Shown here: piece by piece, positions 37,144-45,642 of the stretch | How the letters are laid out: each line of letters begins with the position of its first letter | How positions within the stretch are numbered: position 1 is the first letter of the stretch | Origin: Acidisoma sp965199065 | GTDB lineage: Bacteria; Pseudomonadota; Alphaproteobacteria; Acetobacterales; Acetobacteraceae | Length of the DNA: 64,000 nucleotides | Direction: 5' to 3' | Assembly: GCF_965199065.1 (NCBI RefSeq) | Contig: NZ_CBDAQN010000003.1 | Location: 2,046,001 to 2,110,000 of the forward strand | Notes under the pieces: generated by a model | Seen by the model: only the letters and a program-made list of their open reading frames with translations | What the model was told of the DNA's origin: nothing | The model's database searches: none | Position numbers and translations under genes: made by a program

Positions 37144-39408
37144 TCAGGCGGCGGCGGACATCGTCCGGTCCAGCGAAATCGGGAACTGCCGCACCCGGAT
37201 TCCGGTTGCGTGGTAGACCGCGTTGGCGATGGCGCCGGCGCTCCCCGTGATGCCGATCTCGCCCACGCCCTTGATCCCGAGCGCGTTCACGTGCGGGTCC
37301 ACCTCATCGACGATGATCGCCTCGAGCGAGGGCACGTCGGCATTCACCGGCACCTGATACTCGGCGAGGTTGGTGTTCATCGGCCGGCCCGTGCGCGGGT
37401 CGATGATCGCGCGCTCGTGGAGTGCGAAGGAGATGCCCCAGATCATGCCGCCGTAGTACTGGCTGCGTACCAGATGCGGGTTGATGATCCGGCCGGCGGC
37501 GAATGCCCCCACCATGCGGCTCACGCGTATCTGGCCGAGATCCGGGTCCACCTTGACCTCCGCGAAAACGGCGCCGTGCGCATGCATCGCATACGCTTCG
37601 TGCGTCGCCTCGTCGGCGGCGCCGGTGCCGCTTCCGTCCACCTCGTCGAGACCCGCCCGCGCGAGGATTTCGCTGTAGCTCTCGCTGCGGGATTCGTCGT
37701 CGAGGCGGTGCAGGCGCCCGTCGCGGGCTGCCAAACCCGCATTGCCGGCGCCGAACAGAGGCGAGCGCTCGTCGCGCATCGCGAGTTCTGCGAGGCGGGC
37801 AATGACGGCGGCGCCAGCGTTATGAATGGCCATGCCGACGGTCGCCGTGTGGCCGGAGCCGCCCGCGATGCCGGCATCCGGCAGGTCGGACGAGCCGGCG
37901 CGGAATTCGAGCCGATCCATCGGCAGCGCGAGGCCGTCGGCGGCGATCTGCGCCAGTGCCGTCCAGGCGCCCTGGCCCATGTCATGCGCCCCGGTCTCGA
38001 CCAGGCCGGAGCCGTCGCGACGGATGACGGCGCGCGCCTTGCCCTGGAACATGTGCGCGGGATAAGTCGCGGTGCCCATGCCCCAGCCGACCAGCAGGCC
38101 GTTCTCGTCGCGCGTCTGCCGGGATGCGAGCGGCCGGCCGGCCCAGCCGAAGCGCGCCGCGCCCTGCGCGTAGCATTCCCGCAGCGCTTTCGACGAGTAG
38201 GGCTTGCCGGAGATCGGGTCGGTCTCGGCGTAGTTGGCGAGGCGGAAGGCGAGCGGGTCCATGCCGCAGGCTTCCGCCATCTCGTCGATCGCCGATTCCA
38301 GCGCGAGGCTGCCCGGCGCCTCTCCCGGCGCGCGCATGAAGGTGGGCGTCCCGGTGTCGAGACGCACGGCGGTATGGGCGGTCGCTATGTTCGGGCTCGC
38401 ATAGAGGACATGCGCGATCTCGGCCGCCGCCTCATAGAAGTCGTCGTAGGTGCTGCTCGCGGTATGGGTATGGTGCTCGATCGCGGTGAGGTGGCCGTCC
38501 GCGTCGCTGCCCAGGCGCAGCTTCTGCCGCGTCGGCGCACGGTGGCCGACCATTCCGAACATCTGGTCGCGCGGCAGCACGAGCTTCACCGGGCGGCCGA
38601 CCATGCGGGCGGCGATGATGCCGAGCAGCTGCGGCCCGGCGACCAGGCCCTTGCCGCCGAACCCGCCGCCGAGGAATGGCGAGCGGATGTGAATGTTCTC
38701 GTGCGGAATATCGAGCAGGCGCGCGATGCGGTCCTGCATGATCCCGAGGCCCTGGGTGGGCGTGTCGATCACGACGTTGTCGCCGTCCCATACAGCGACG
38801 ACGGCATGCGGCTCCAACTGGTTGTGGTACTGGGCCGGCGTCTCGTAGGTCGCGTCGATGCGATGGGCGGCGCCCGCGAGGCCAGCGCCGATGTCGCCAT
38901 GATGCGTCTCGGTGGGCAGGCCGACGCCCACCACCGGCGGCGCGAAGCTCTCGCCCGCATCCAGCCCGACCCTCGGTGTCTCGATCTCGTAGCGTGGGGC
39001 GAGCAGGGTCGCGCCCTCGACAGCCGCTTCGAACGTCTCGGCAATCACGACGGCGATCGGCTGGTTGGCGTAGCGGACGTGGTCCGATTGCAGCAGGTCG
39101 AGCTTGAAGTCGAACATGCCGCTTTTTTCGTCCGGATCATGGGCGACGGCCGGACGGTTGGCCGGGGTCATCACCTCGACCACGCCGGGATGAGCTTTGG
39201 CTGCCGCCACGTCGAGCGCCGTGACGCGCCCGCGCGAGATCGTGCTGACGGCGCAGACGGCATACAGCATGCCGGGCGGGTGGTTGTCGGCGGCGTAGCG
39301 GGCGCGGCCGGTAACCTTGAGCAGGCCGTCGCGCCGGGTCAGCGGCTGCCCGATGCTGGAACCATGGCGGATATTGGCGGGCATCCGGGTCGTGTTGGTG
39401 TCAGACAT
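37144..39408 (-). CDS. Aldehyde oxidoreductase molybdenum-binding subunit (PaoC-like)
   Basis: This 754-residue xanthine-dehydrogenase-family large subunit starts with ATG at 39408; the longer upstream frame is shadow. The catalytic glutamate is about E717 in GVGEIG, and GGGFGGKG marks the molybdopterin domain. It lacks a Tat signal. The start overlaps the end of the FAD-subunit gene by eight bases. The gene order small, FAD, large matches E. coli paoABC (yagTSR), a molybdenum aldehyde oxidoreductase acting on aromatic aldehydes. Specificity here is inferred only from that similarity. Confidence 0.9.
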   Translation of the reverse strand: MSDTNTTRMPANIRHGSSIGQPLTRRDGLLKVTGRARYAADNHPPGMLYAVCAVSTISRGRVTALDVAAAKAHPGVVEVMTPANRPAVAHDPDEKSGMFDFKLDLLQSDHVRYANQPIAVVIAETFEAAVEGATLLAPRYEIETPRVGLDAGESFAPPVVGVGLPTETHHGDIGAGLAGAAHRIDATYETPAQYHNQLEPHAVVAVWDGDNVVIDTPTQGLGIMQDRIARLLDIPHENIHIRSPFLGGGFGGKGLVAGPQLLGIIAARMVGRPVKLVLPRDQMFGMVGHRAPTRQKLRLGSDADGHLTAIEHHTHTASSTYDDFYEAAAEIAHVLYASPNIATAHTAVRLDTGTPTFMRAPGEAPGSLALESAIDEMAEACGMDPLAFRLANYAETDPISGKPYSSKALRECYAQGAARFGWAGRPLASRQTRDENGLLVGWGMGTATYPAHMFQGKARAVIRRDGSGLVETGAHDMGQGAWTALAQIAADGLALPMDRLEFRAGSSDLPDAGIAGGSGHTATVGMAIHNAGAAVIARLAELAMRDERSPLFGAGNAGLAARDGRLHRLDDESRSESYSEILARAGLDEVDGSGTGAADEATHEAYAMHAHGAVFAEVKVDPDLGQIRVSRMVGAFAAGRIINPHLVRSQYYGGMIWGISFALHERAIIDPRTGRPMNTNLAEYQVPVNADVPSLEAIIVDEVDPHVNALGIKGVGEIGITGSAGAIANAVYHATGIRVRQFPISLDRTMSAAA

Positions 39409-40459
39409 GGACGGACGCTCCGGTGGAAATGGCAAAGGGCGAAGCCGGCAGCGCCGGCATGCGATCCGGCGTGCCGGCGGCCGCGAGCGCGAGGGCGCGA
39501 ACGATGATCCGGCGTGCCAGCTCGATCTTGAAGGCGTTGTCGCCGGAGGGCCGGGCAGCGGCAAGCGCCGCCTCGGCAGCCCGCGTGTAGGCGTCGCGTC
39601 CAGGGGTTGCCCCGGCGAGCGCCGCCTCGGCTTCGAACGCCCGCCACGGCTTATGGGCAACGCCGCCGAGCGCGATCCGGGCCTCGGCGATCCGGCCGCC
39701 ATCCATGCGGAGATGCGCCGCCGCCGACACGATGGCGAAGGCGTAGGAGGTGCGGTCCCGCACCTTGAGGTAGCGCGCATGGGGCGCGAAGGCTGCGGCC
39801 TCCGCCGGCAGCCGGACGGCGACGATCAGTTCGCCGGGTTCGAGCACGGTGTCGCGTTCGGGCGACTGCTCGGGAAGGCGGTGCAGCGCTTCCAAGGGCA
39901 CCTCGCGGCGTCCGTTGGCGCCCTCGATTTCGACGATGGCGCCGAGCGCCGCGAGCGGCACGCAGAAGTCCGACGGCTGGGTGGCGATGCAAGCCTCGCT
40001 CCAGCCGAGGATGGCGTGCTGGCGGTTCTCGCCGCCATGAGCATCGCAACCGGCGCCGGGGCTCCGTTTGTTGCAGGCGCTCGCGGGGTCGTAGAAGTAG
40101 GCGCAGCGGGTGCGCTGGAGCAGGTTGCCGCCGACGGTCGCGGCGTTCCGCAGCTGCGCCGAGGCGCCCGACAGCAGCGCCTCCGCGACGGACGGGAAGC
40201 GGCGGGCGAACTCGGTGTCGTAGGCGAGGTCGGCGTTGCTGACCAAGGCCCCGATGCGGACGGCGCCGTCGTCGAGGTGGTCGATGCTGTCGAGGCCGGG
40301 CAGGCGGGTCACGTCCACAAGCCGGCCGGGGCGCAGCACGTTGCCCTTCATGAGGTCGACGATGTTCGTTCCGGCGGCGAGGTAGCTGGCGCCCGGATGG
40401 GCGGCGGCGGCGATCGCTTCGGCGATCGTGGCCGGCCGGATGTATTCGAAGGTCTTCAT
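39401..40459 (-). CDS. Aldehyde oxidoreductase FAD/[4Fe-4S] subunit (PaoB-like)
   Basis: This 352-residue FAD-binding subunit has YLAAGTNIVDLMK for FAD and GGNLLQRTRCAYFYDPASAC with a further CNKRSPGAGC segment. The cysteines in this insert, plus one in SEACIATQPSDF, match the extra [4Fe-4S] cluster known in PaoB and in 4-hydroxybenzoyl-CoA reductase-type subunits. ATG at 40459 overlaps the stop of the small subunit (ATGA). The subunit passes electrons from the [2Fe-2S] centres to an external acceptor. Confidence 0.9.
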   Translation of the reverse strand: MKTFEYIRPATIAEAIAAAAHPGASYLAAGTNIVDLMKGNVLRPGRLVDVTRLPGLDSIDHLDDGAVRIGALVSNADLAYDTEFARRFPSVAEALLSGASAQLRNAATVGGNLLQRTRCAYFYDPASACNKRSPGAGCDAHGGENRQHAILGWSEACIATQPSDFCVPLAALGAIVEIEGANGRREVPLEALHRLPEQSPERDTVLEPGELIVAVRLPAEAAAFAPHARYLKVRDRTSYAFAIVSAAAHLRMDGGRIAEARIALGGVAHKPWRAFEAEAALAGATPGRDAYTRAAEAALAAARPSGDNAFKIELARRIIVRALALAAAGTPDRMPALPASPFAISTGASVHV

Positions 40460-40953
40460 GCCGCTTGCTTCCGGTCCGACTGCTCGAGGGTGTGCGTCGC
40501 TTCGAGCACCGCCTCGGTGATGCCCGCATAGGCGCCGCAACGGCACAGGTTGCCGCTCATGAGTTCGCGAATGCGCTCGGGGTCGTCTCCAGCATGCCCT
40601 TCCTGGATCAGGCCGACGGCGCTCATGATCTGCCCGGGCGTGCAGAAACCGCACTGGAAGCCGTCGCAGGCGATGAACGCGGCCTGGACCGGGTGCAGCT
40701 CATCCTCGGTGGCGAGGCCCTCGATTGTCACGATCTCCGCCCCGTCGTGGCTGACGGCGAGCGCGAGGCACGAGTTCACGCGCCGCCCGTCGAGGAGGAC
40801 GGTGCAGGCGCCGCATTGGCCGCGGTCGCAGCCTTTTTTGGTGCCGGGGAGGTCGAGGCGCTCGCGCAGCAGGTCGAGCAACGTGACGCGTGGATCTTCG
40901 AGCGCGACCTCGTGTTGGACGCCGTTGACGGTGAGGGCGATGGTCAGGCTCAT
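40456..40953 (-). CDS. Aldehyde oxidoreductase [2Fe-2S] subunit (PaoA-like), no Tat signal
   Basis: This 165-residue small subunit has C42, C47, C50 and C62 for the first [2Fe-2S] centre and the QCGFC and LCRCG motifs for the second. E. coli PaoA carries a Tat leader that exports the whole complex. Here the protein starts directly with SLTIALTVNG after an AGGAGG ribosome-binding site four bases before the ATG at 40953, leaving no leader. The complex is therefore probably cytoplasmic. It heads a three-gene operon and lies 165 bases downstream of the ABC importer genes. Confidence 0.9.
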   Translation of the reverse strand: MSLTIALTVNGVQHEVALEDPRVTLLDLLRERLDLPGTKKGCDRGQCGACTVLLDGRRVNSCLALAVSHDGAEIVTIEGLATEDELHPVQAAFIACDGFQCGFCTPGQIMSAVGLIQEGHAGDDPERIRELMSGNLCRCGAYAGITEAVLEATHTLEQSDRKQAA

Positions 40954-41118
40954 GGAGCCTCCTGATCTGAAACTGGAAGCGCGCCGCGCGAGACGAGGCC
41001 CTGGCGGCGGCGGGGGTACAAGGACGTGACCCGCTTACAGCATCGCGGAGGCTGCCTCCACTACGCAAGCCGGGTTCGATGACCATTTAATCACAGGGCG
41101 GTGATGGCAGGTCCGGAC

Positions 41119-42057
41119 CTACGTCGCGAGGCGGCGGTCGATCATCAGGAACACCAGCAGGGTCAGGCCGAAGATGATCTGGCGGCCGCTCTCGCCCATG
41201 TTGATCGCCGTCAGCAGGCTCACCAGGACTGTCATCAGGATCGCGGCGCAGGCGACGCTGCCGTAGGGCGCTTTTCCCCCAGCCAGCGTGACCCCGCCGA
41301 TGGCGGCGACGACGATGCTCGTCAGCACATAGGCGTTGCCCAACCCCAGGAACGCCTGCCCGACGTAGCCGGTGAGGAGAAATCCGCCGAGGGCGGCCAC
41401 CGCGCCGCTCAGCATGTAGGCGACGACGCGGACGCGCACCGTGTTGGTGCCGCTCAACCGGGCGGTGACCGGATTGGCCCCGGTGCGGCAGAGCTGCCGC
41501 CCCCAGGCCGAGCGCGACAGCAGCCAGATCGCGATGGCCGCGACCGCCGCCCACAGCAGGGCTACGCTGGGCACGCCGGCGAAGCCGCGGCCGGCCAAGG
41601 CCACCAGCGCCGGGCTCGCATTATCCGCCGGATGGGCGAGCGAGACGCCGACGATAAGCGCGCCATCGACGACGCTGGAGAGCGCGAGGGTCGCCACCAG
41701 CGGTGGGACGCCGAGCACGGCGACGCCCATGCCGTTGAGAAAGCCGACGCCGAGGCCGGCGCCCACAGCCGCCAATCCGCCGAGCGGCGTCATCAGGTTG
41801 CTGCCGGCCATCAGGCCAGCGCCGAGAATGCCGCCCAACGTCGCGACCGCGCCGACCGAGAGGTCCAGCCCCTGGCCACCAGCCGCGATGACGACGGTCT
41901 GGCACAGGCCGAACAGCCCGAGGAACGAGGCGATCTTGAGCTGGTTGCCGATCTGGCCGTAGCCCACGAAGCCCGGCAGCACGAGTTCGCCCACCACCAG
42001 CAGGGCGATGGTCAGCCCCAGCAGCAGCGCCGGACGCCCGAGAGCAAAGCTTCTCAT
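41119..42057 (-). CDS. Ribose-type ABC transporter permease
   Basis: This 312-residue membrane protein has about eight to ten hydrophobic segments and the branched-chain/ribose permease (RbsC) features: GQGLDLSVGAVATLGG near the middle and a GGVTLAGGKAP motif near the C-terminus. The ATG overlaps the stop of the ATPase-permease fusion gene (ATGA). It should pair with the permease half of that protein as a heterodimer in the inner membrane. The cargo is unknown; the family carries sugars, autoinducers and other small polar molecules. Confidence 0.9.
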   Translation of the reverse strand: MRSFALGRPALLLGLTIALLVVGELVLPGFVGYGQIGNQLKIASFLGLFGLCQTVVIAAGGQGLDLSVGAVATLGGILGAGLMAGSNLMTPLGGLAAVGAGLGVGFLNGMGVAVLGVPPLVATLALSSVVDGALIVGVSLAHPADNASPALVALAGRGFAGVPSVALLWAAVAAIAIWLLSRSAWGRQLCRTGANPVTARLSGTNTVRVRVVAYMLSGAVAALGGFLLTGYVGQAFLGLGNAYVLTSIVVAAIGGVTLAGGKAPYGSVACAAILMTVLVSLLTAINMGESGRQIIFGLTLLVFLMIDRRLAT

Positions 42058-44549
42058 GCGATGGCCGTCCGTCTTTGTTCGAGCACCATGAAGCCAAGCG
42101 CCGCCACGATCACGAGCCCCTTGAAGAACTCCTGCCAGATGCTGGGGATGCCGGCGAAGTAGATGACGTTGGTGACGACGCCGAGCACCAGCGCGCCGAT
42201 GAGCGCGCCCCAGGGCGTGCCGCGCCCACCGCCAAGCGAGATGCCGCCGATGACGACCGCCGCGACCGAGGTCAGCGTATAGGCGGTGCCGACGCCCGCA
42301 TCGCCCGACAGGGTCTGCGCCGAGATCGAGATGGCGCCGAGCCCCACCAGCAGCCAGCCGACGAGGTAGGCGGTGAACTTAACCCGTGCCACGCCGATGC
42401 CGGCCTGGAAGGCGGCGACGGGGTTGCTGCCGACGGCCACGATCCGCCGGCCCAGCCGATGCCGCCCGAGCACCGTCCAGAGCAGCAATCCGAAGACCAC
42501 GATCAGCAAGGGCACCGGCAGGCCGAACACGGTGTCCGAGTAGAAGTTGCCGATGACCTCGTCGATCTGCCCGCCCGGCTGCGGCATGAGGGCGAGCGCC
42601 AGCCCATACCAGACAGCGCCCGTGGCGAAGGTCGCGATGAGCGAGGGCAATCCGAAGACGGTGACGATGACGCCGTTGACCGCGCCCAGCGCCAGGGCCA
42701 GCAGCAACGCGCAGCCCATGAGCCCCCAGGGGCCGCCGACCGCGCTGGAGGGCACCGTCGCCAGGAAGCAGTTGATGAGCGAAACCCCCGCGCCGACCGA
42801 AAGGTCGAGTTCGCGGCTCAGCACGATCACCGCCTGCGCGAGGCAGATGAGGATCGTCGGCGTGAAGGTCGCGATGTTGTCCTCGACCGAGGGCAACCCG
42901 AAGAAGTGCGGTTGCAACCGGGCATTGAGCGCGATCACCACCACCAGCATGAGCAGGCTCGGGATGATCCCGGCGTGTCGCAGCGCCCGCATCATAACGC
43001 GGTTTCCAGGGCCGCGCGCCCGGCCGAACGCCGCCGCCATGATGCGCGGCTCGGTCATCGCCTCGCCGCTCAGGTCGGCGACGATGCGGCCCTCGTACAT
43101 GACCAGGATGCGGTCGCAATGCAGCAGCAGCTCCTGGATCTCGGAGGCGAAGATGAGCGCCGTCGTGCCGGCCGCCGCCAGTTCGCCGATGATGGAATAG
43201 ATCTCCGAGCGGGCATGGATGTCGACGCCTTTGGTCGGGTCACTGAGCAGCAGGACCTCGATCTCCGTCGCCAGCCATTTGCCGATGACGACCTTCTGCT
43301 GGTTGCCGCCACTGAGCGCCGACACAAGCTGGTTTGGGCCCTCGGTCTTGATGAGCAGCCTGCGGATGGCATCAGCCGCCAGCCGTCCGAGGTCCGCCAG
43401 CGGCAGCGTCCAGGGTCGTTTCGTGAGCGCGATCTTCACGTAGCCCAGGTTTTCGCCGACGCTCTCGCCGCTGAACAGGCCCTGGCGCAGCCGGTCGTCC
43501 GGCACCAGGCACACGCCGCGCTGGATCATGTCGCGCGGAAGAGACGGCGTCACCGCACCGTCCCGATGCCAGAGCGTGCCGCTTTCGATCCGCCGATGCC
43601 CGGCAATCGCCTCCAGCAGCTCGGCCTGACCCTGGCCCTGCAAACCGGCGAGGCCGACGATCTCGCTGCGACGCAATTCCAGGTCGACGCCGCGCACGGC
43701 AGTTCCTGATCGCAACCCCTGCAGCTTGAGCACCGTCTCGCCGATCGTGCGCCGCGCCATGGGGCGCAACACGGCGTCGGGGTCGCCAGTCATCAGCGAG
43801 AGAATGCGCGCCTCGTCCAGCCGCCCGGAGGTCGTCCAGGCGCCGGCCGTCCGCCCGTTTCGCATCACCAGGATGTCGTCGCAGATCTCCTCGATCTCGG
43901 CGAGCCGGTGGGAGATGAAGATGATGCCGATGCCCTGTGCGGTCAGGCGGCGGATGGCGGCGAAGAGCTTCGCGACCTCGGCGGATGCGAGCGCGGCCGT
44001 TGGCTCGTCCAGGATCAGCAGGCGCGGGTTCCGGGCGAGCGCGCGGGCGATCTCGACGAGCTGCTGCCCGGCAGCCGACAGCCTTCCGGCCGGGCTGCCG
44101 ATGTCCATGCTGCTGCCGAGTTCTGCGAGCAGCGCGCCTGCCCGGCGACGGGCCTCCGCGCGGTCGATGAAGCCGCCGGCAAGGCACAGCTCTGCGCCGA
44201 GGAAGATGTTCTCCCACACCGGCATGTCGGGCGCGAGGCTCGGGTGCTGATGGGCGATGATGATGCCGCGCCGGGCCGCCGCGTGCGGCGAGGCATGGCG
44301 GAGCACCGCGCCCTCCATCTCCATCGTGCCGGCATCGGGCGTCACCTCGCCGGCGATGATGCGCGACAGCGTGCTCTTCCCCGATCCATTGGCGCCGAGC
44401 AGCCCGAGCACACGGCCGGGCGCCAGGGTCAGATCGACGCCGTCGAGCGCCACGACCCCGCCGAAGCGTTTGGTGACGCCACGCACCTGGATCAGCGCGG
44501 GCGTCGAGGTGCCGAGCGTTTTGGGCTCGGCCGCCGTCGCCACCAGCAT
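42054..44549 (-). CDS. ABC importer ATPase fused to a ribose-type permease
   Basis: This 831-residue polypeptide joins two parts that are normally separate. Residues 1-510 or so are an RbsA-like tandem ATPase, with Walker A GANGSGKST at 52-60 and a degenerate second site GLQGQGQAE, as is usual in sugar importers. Residues from about 519 are a complete RbsC-like permease with GGISLGGGRG near its end. An in-frame ATG-ATG at 42990-42995, preceded by GGAAA, marks where a separate permease would start. The gene begins one base after the binding-protein stop; a TTG at 44570 is another possible start. A sequencing or assembly artefact must be excluded. Confidence 0.88.
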   Translation of the reverse strand: MLVATAAEPKTLGTSTPALIQVRGVTKRFGGVVALDGVDLTLAPGRVLGLLGANGSGKSTLSRIIAGEVTPDAGTMEMEGAVLRHASPHAAARRGIIIAHQHPSLAPDMPVWENIFLGAELCLAGGFIDRAEARRRAGALLAELGSSMDIGSPAGRLSAAGQQLVEIARALARNPRLLILDEPTAALASAEVAKLFAAIRRLTAQGIGIIFISHRLAEIEEICDDILVMRNGRTAGAWTTSGRLDEARILSLMTGDPDAVLRPMARRTIGETVLKLQGLRSGTAVRGVDLELRRSEIVGLAGLQGQGQAELLEAIAGHRRIESGTLWHRDGAVTPSLPRDMIQRGVCLVPDDRLRQGLFSGESVGENLGYVKIALTKRPWTLPLADLGRLAADAIRRLLIKTEGPNQLVSALSGGNQQKVVIGKWLATEIEVLLLSDPTKGVDIHARSEIYSIIGELAAAGTTALIFASEIQELLLHCDRILVMYEGRIVADLSGEAMTEPRIMAAAFGRARGPGNRVMMRALRHAGIIPSLLMLVVVIALNARLQPHFFGLPSVEDNIATFTPTILICLAQAVIVLSRELDLSVGAGVSLINCFLATVPSSAVGGPWGLMGCALLLALALGAVNGVIVTVFGLPSLIATFATGAVWYGLALALMPQPGGQIDEVIGNFYSDTVFGLPVPLLIVVFGLLLWTVLGRHRLGRRIVAVGSNPVAAFQAGIGVARVKFTAYLVGWLLVGLGAISISAQTLSGDAGVGTAYTLTSVAAVVIGGISLGGGRGTPWGALIGALVLGVVTNVIYFAGIPSIWQEFFKGLVIVAALGFMVLEQRRTAIA

Positions 44550-44550
44550 G

Positions 44551-45588
44551 TCAGGTGAAGAGAGCGTCAAGCTGCTGTTCCGAGAACCACTCGGCCAGGA
44601 AGTAGCTGTCGGGCTTGTCCTTCATGCCCGCCAGCGTCTGGTCGAGGTTGTCGCGGGTCACCTCCAAGTGGATCGGATAGTAGACCGTGTTGTCCGGTTG
44701 CGGCTTGAGCTTGCGGCCCGCCGCGAGACGCACAGCCACGCCGATGGCATTGCGGCTGATGTCGGGCGGATTGGGCTGGGCGAACGCCTGCATGTTGGTG
44801 CCCCCGGCAAGTTCCTTCTTCCAGGCGAGCAGGAACGCCTTCTGCGCCTCCGCCGTCATCACCGGGATCGGCCGGCGCGCGTTCTGGAAGGCGCGCAGCA
44901 CGCCGAGGCCCATGCTGTCCTCGACGAATGCGCCGTCGATCTGCGGTTGCGCGGCGATGACCGTCGCCATCACGTTCTGCGCCTTCGCCTGGTCCCAGTA
45001 GCCATAGCCGGACCAGACGATCTCGATGCCCGGATACTTGGCGAAGACATCGTGCGCGGCGCGGCGGCGGGTCTCGGCTGCGGGATTGCCGGGAATGCCG
45101 TCCATGACGACGACTTTACCTTTGCCGTTCAGCGTCTTGGCGACCCAGTCCGCGTAGCGGGTCGCCCAGGTGTAGTGGTTCACCGTGATGCTGAGCGCGT
45201 AGGGGTTCTTCACCGCCTGGTCGAACGCAATCACCGGAATGCCGGACCGCTTCGCCTCGTTGATGACGCTATCGAGCGCGGTGCCGGAGTTGGGGTCCAT
45301 CGTGATGACGGAAACCCCCTGCAGGATCATGTTGCGGACATCCTGGATCTGCTGGTTGATGTCTGCGCCCGCCTGCTGGACGATGAGCTTGGACGCCTTC
45401 CCCTCGCTCTTGTACATATCGAACTGAGCCTGCGCTCCGGCCACCATCTGGTCGCGCCACTCAGACCCGAAATAGCCGTTCGACAGGCCGATCACGACAT
45501 CCGCGGCTTGCGCCGGCAGCGCCGAGCCGAGGCCCGCCGCACCGGCGCCGACCGCCGCCATTCCACCCAGAAACTGTCTCCGATCCAT
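44551..45588 (-). CDS. ABC transporter substrate-binding protein, Tat-exported
   Basis: This 345-residue periplasmic binding protein of the ribose/galactose type (two Rossmann-like lobes) starts MDRRQFLGG. That is a twin-arginine leader followed by a hydrophobic stretch ending PAQAAD. Export in folded form is therefore likely. Features such as MDPNSGTALDSVINEAKRSG and PVIAFDQAV are typical of sugar-binding lobes. A GGAGGA ribosome-binding site precedes the ATG. It is 54 bases downstream of the amidohydrolase gene and directly upstream of the ATPase-permease gene. Confidence 0.9.
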   Translation of the reverse strand: MDRRQFLGGMAAVGAGAAGLGSALPAQAADVVIGLSNGYFGSEWRDQMVAGAQAQFDMYKSEGKASKLIVQQAGADINQQIQDVRNMILQGVSVITMDPNSGTALDSVINEAKRSGIPVIAFDQAVKNPYALSITVNHYTWATRYADWVAKTLNGKGKVVVMDGIPGNPAAETRRRAAHDVFAKYPGIEIVWSGYGYWDQAKAQNVMATVIAAQPQIDGAFVEDSMGLGVLRAFQNARRPIPVMTAEAQKAFLLAWKKELAGGTNMQAFAQPNPPDISRNAIGVAVRLAAGRKLKPQPDNTVYYPIHLEVTRDNLDQTLAGMKDKPDSYFLAEWFSEQQLDALFT

Positions 45589-45642
45589 TAGCCGTCCGAT
45601 CCTCCGGTTGTTTTTCTTGTTGTTGTGTTGAGGCTGCGAACG

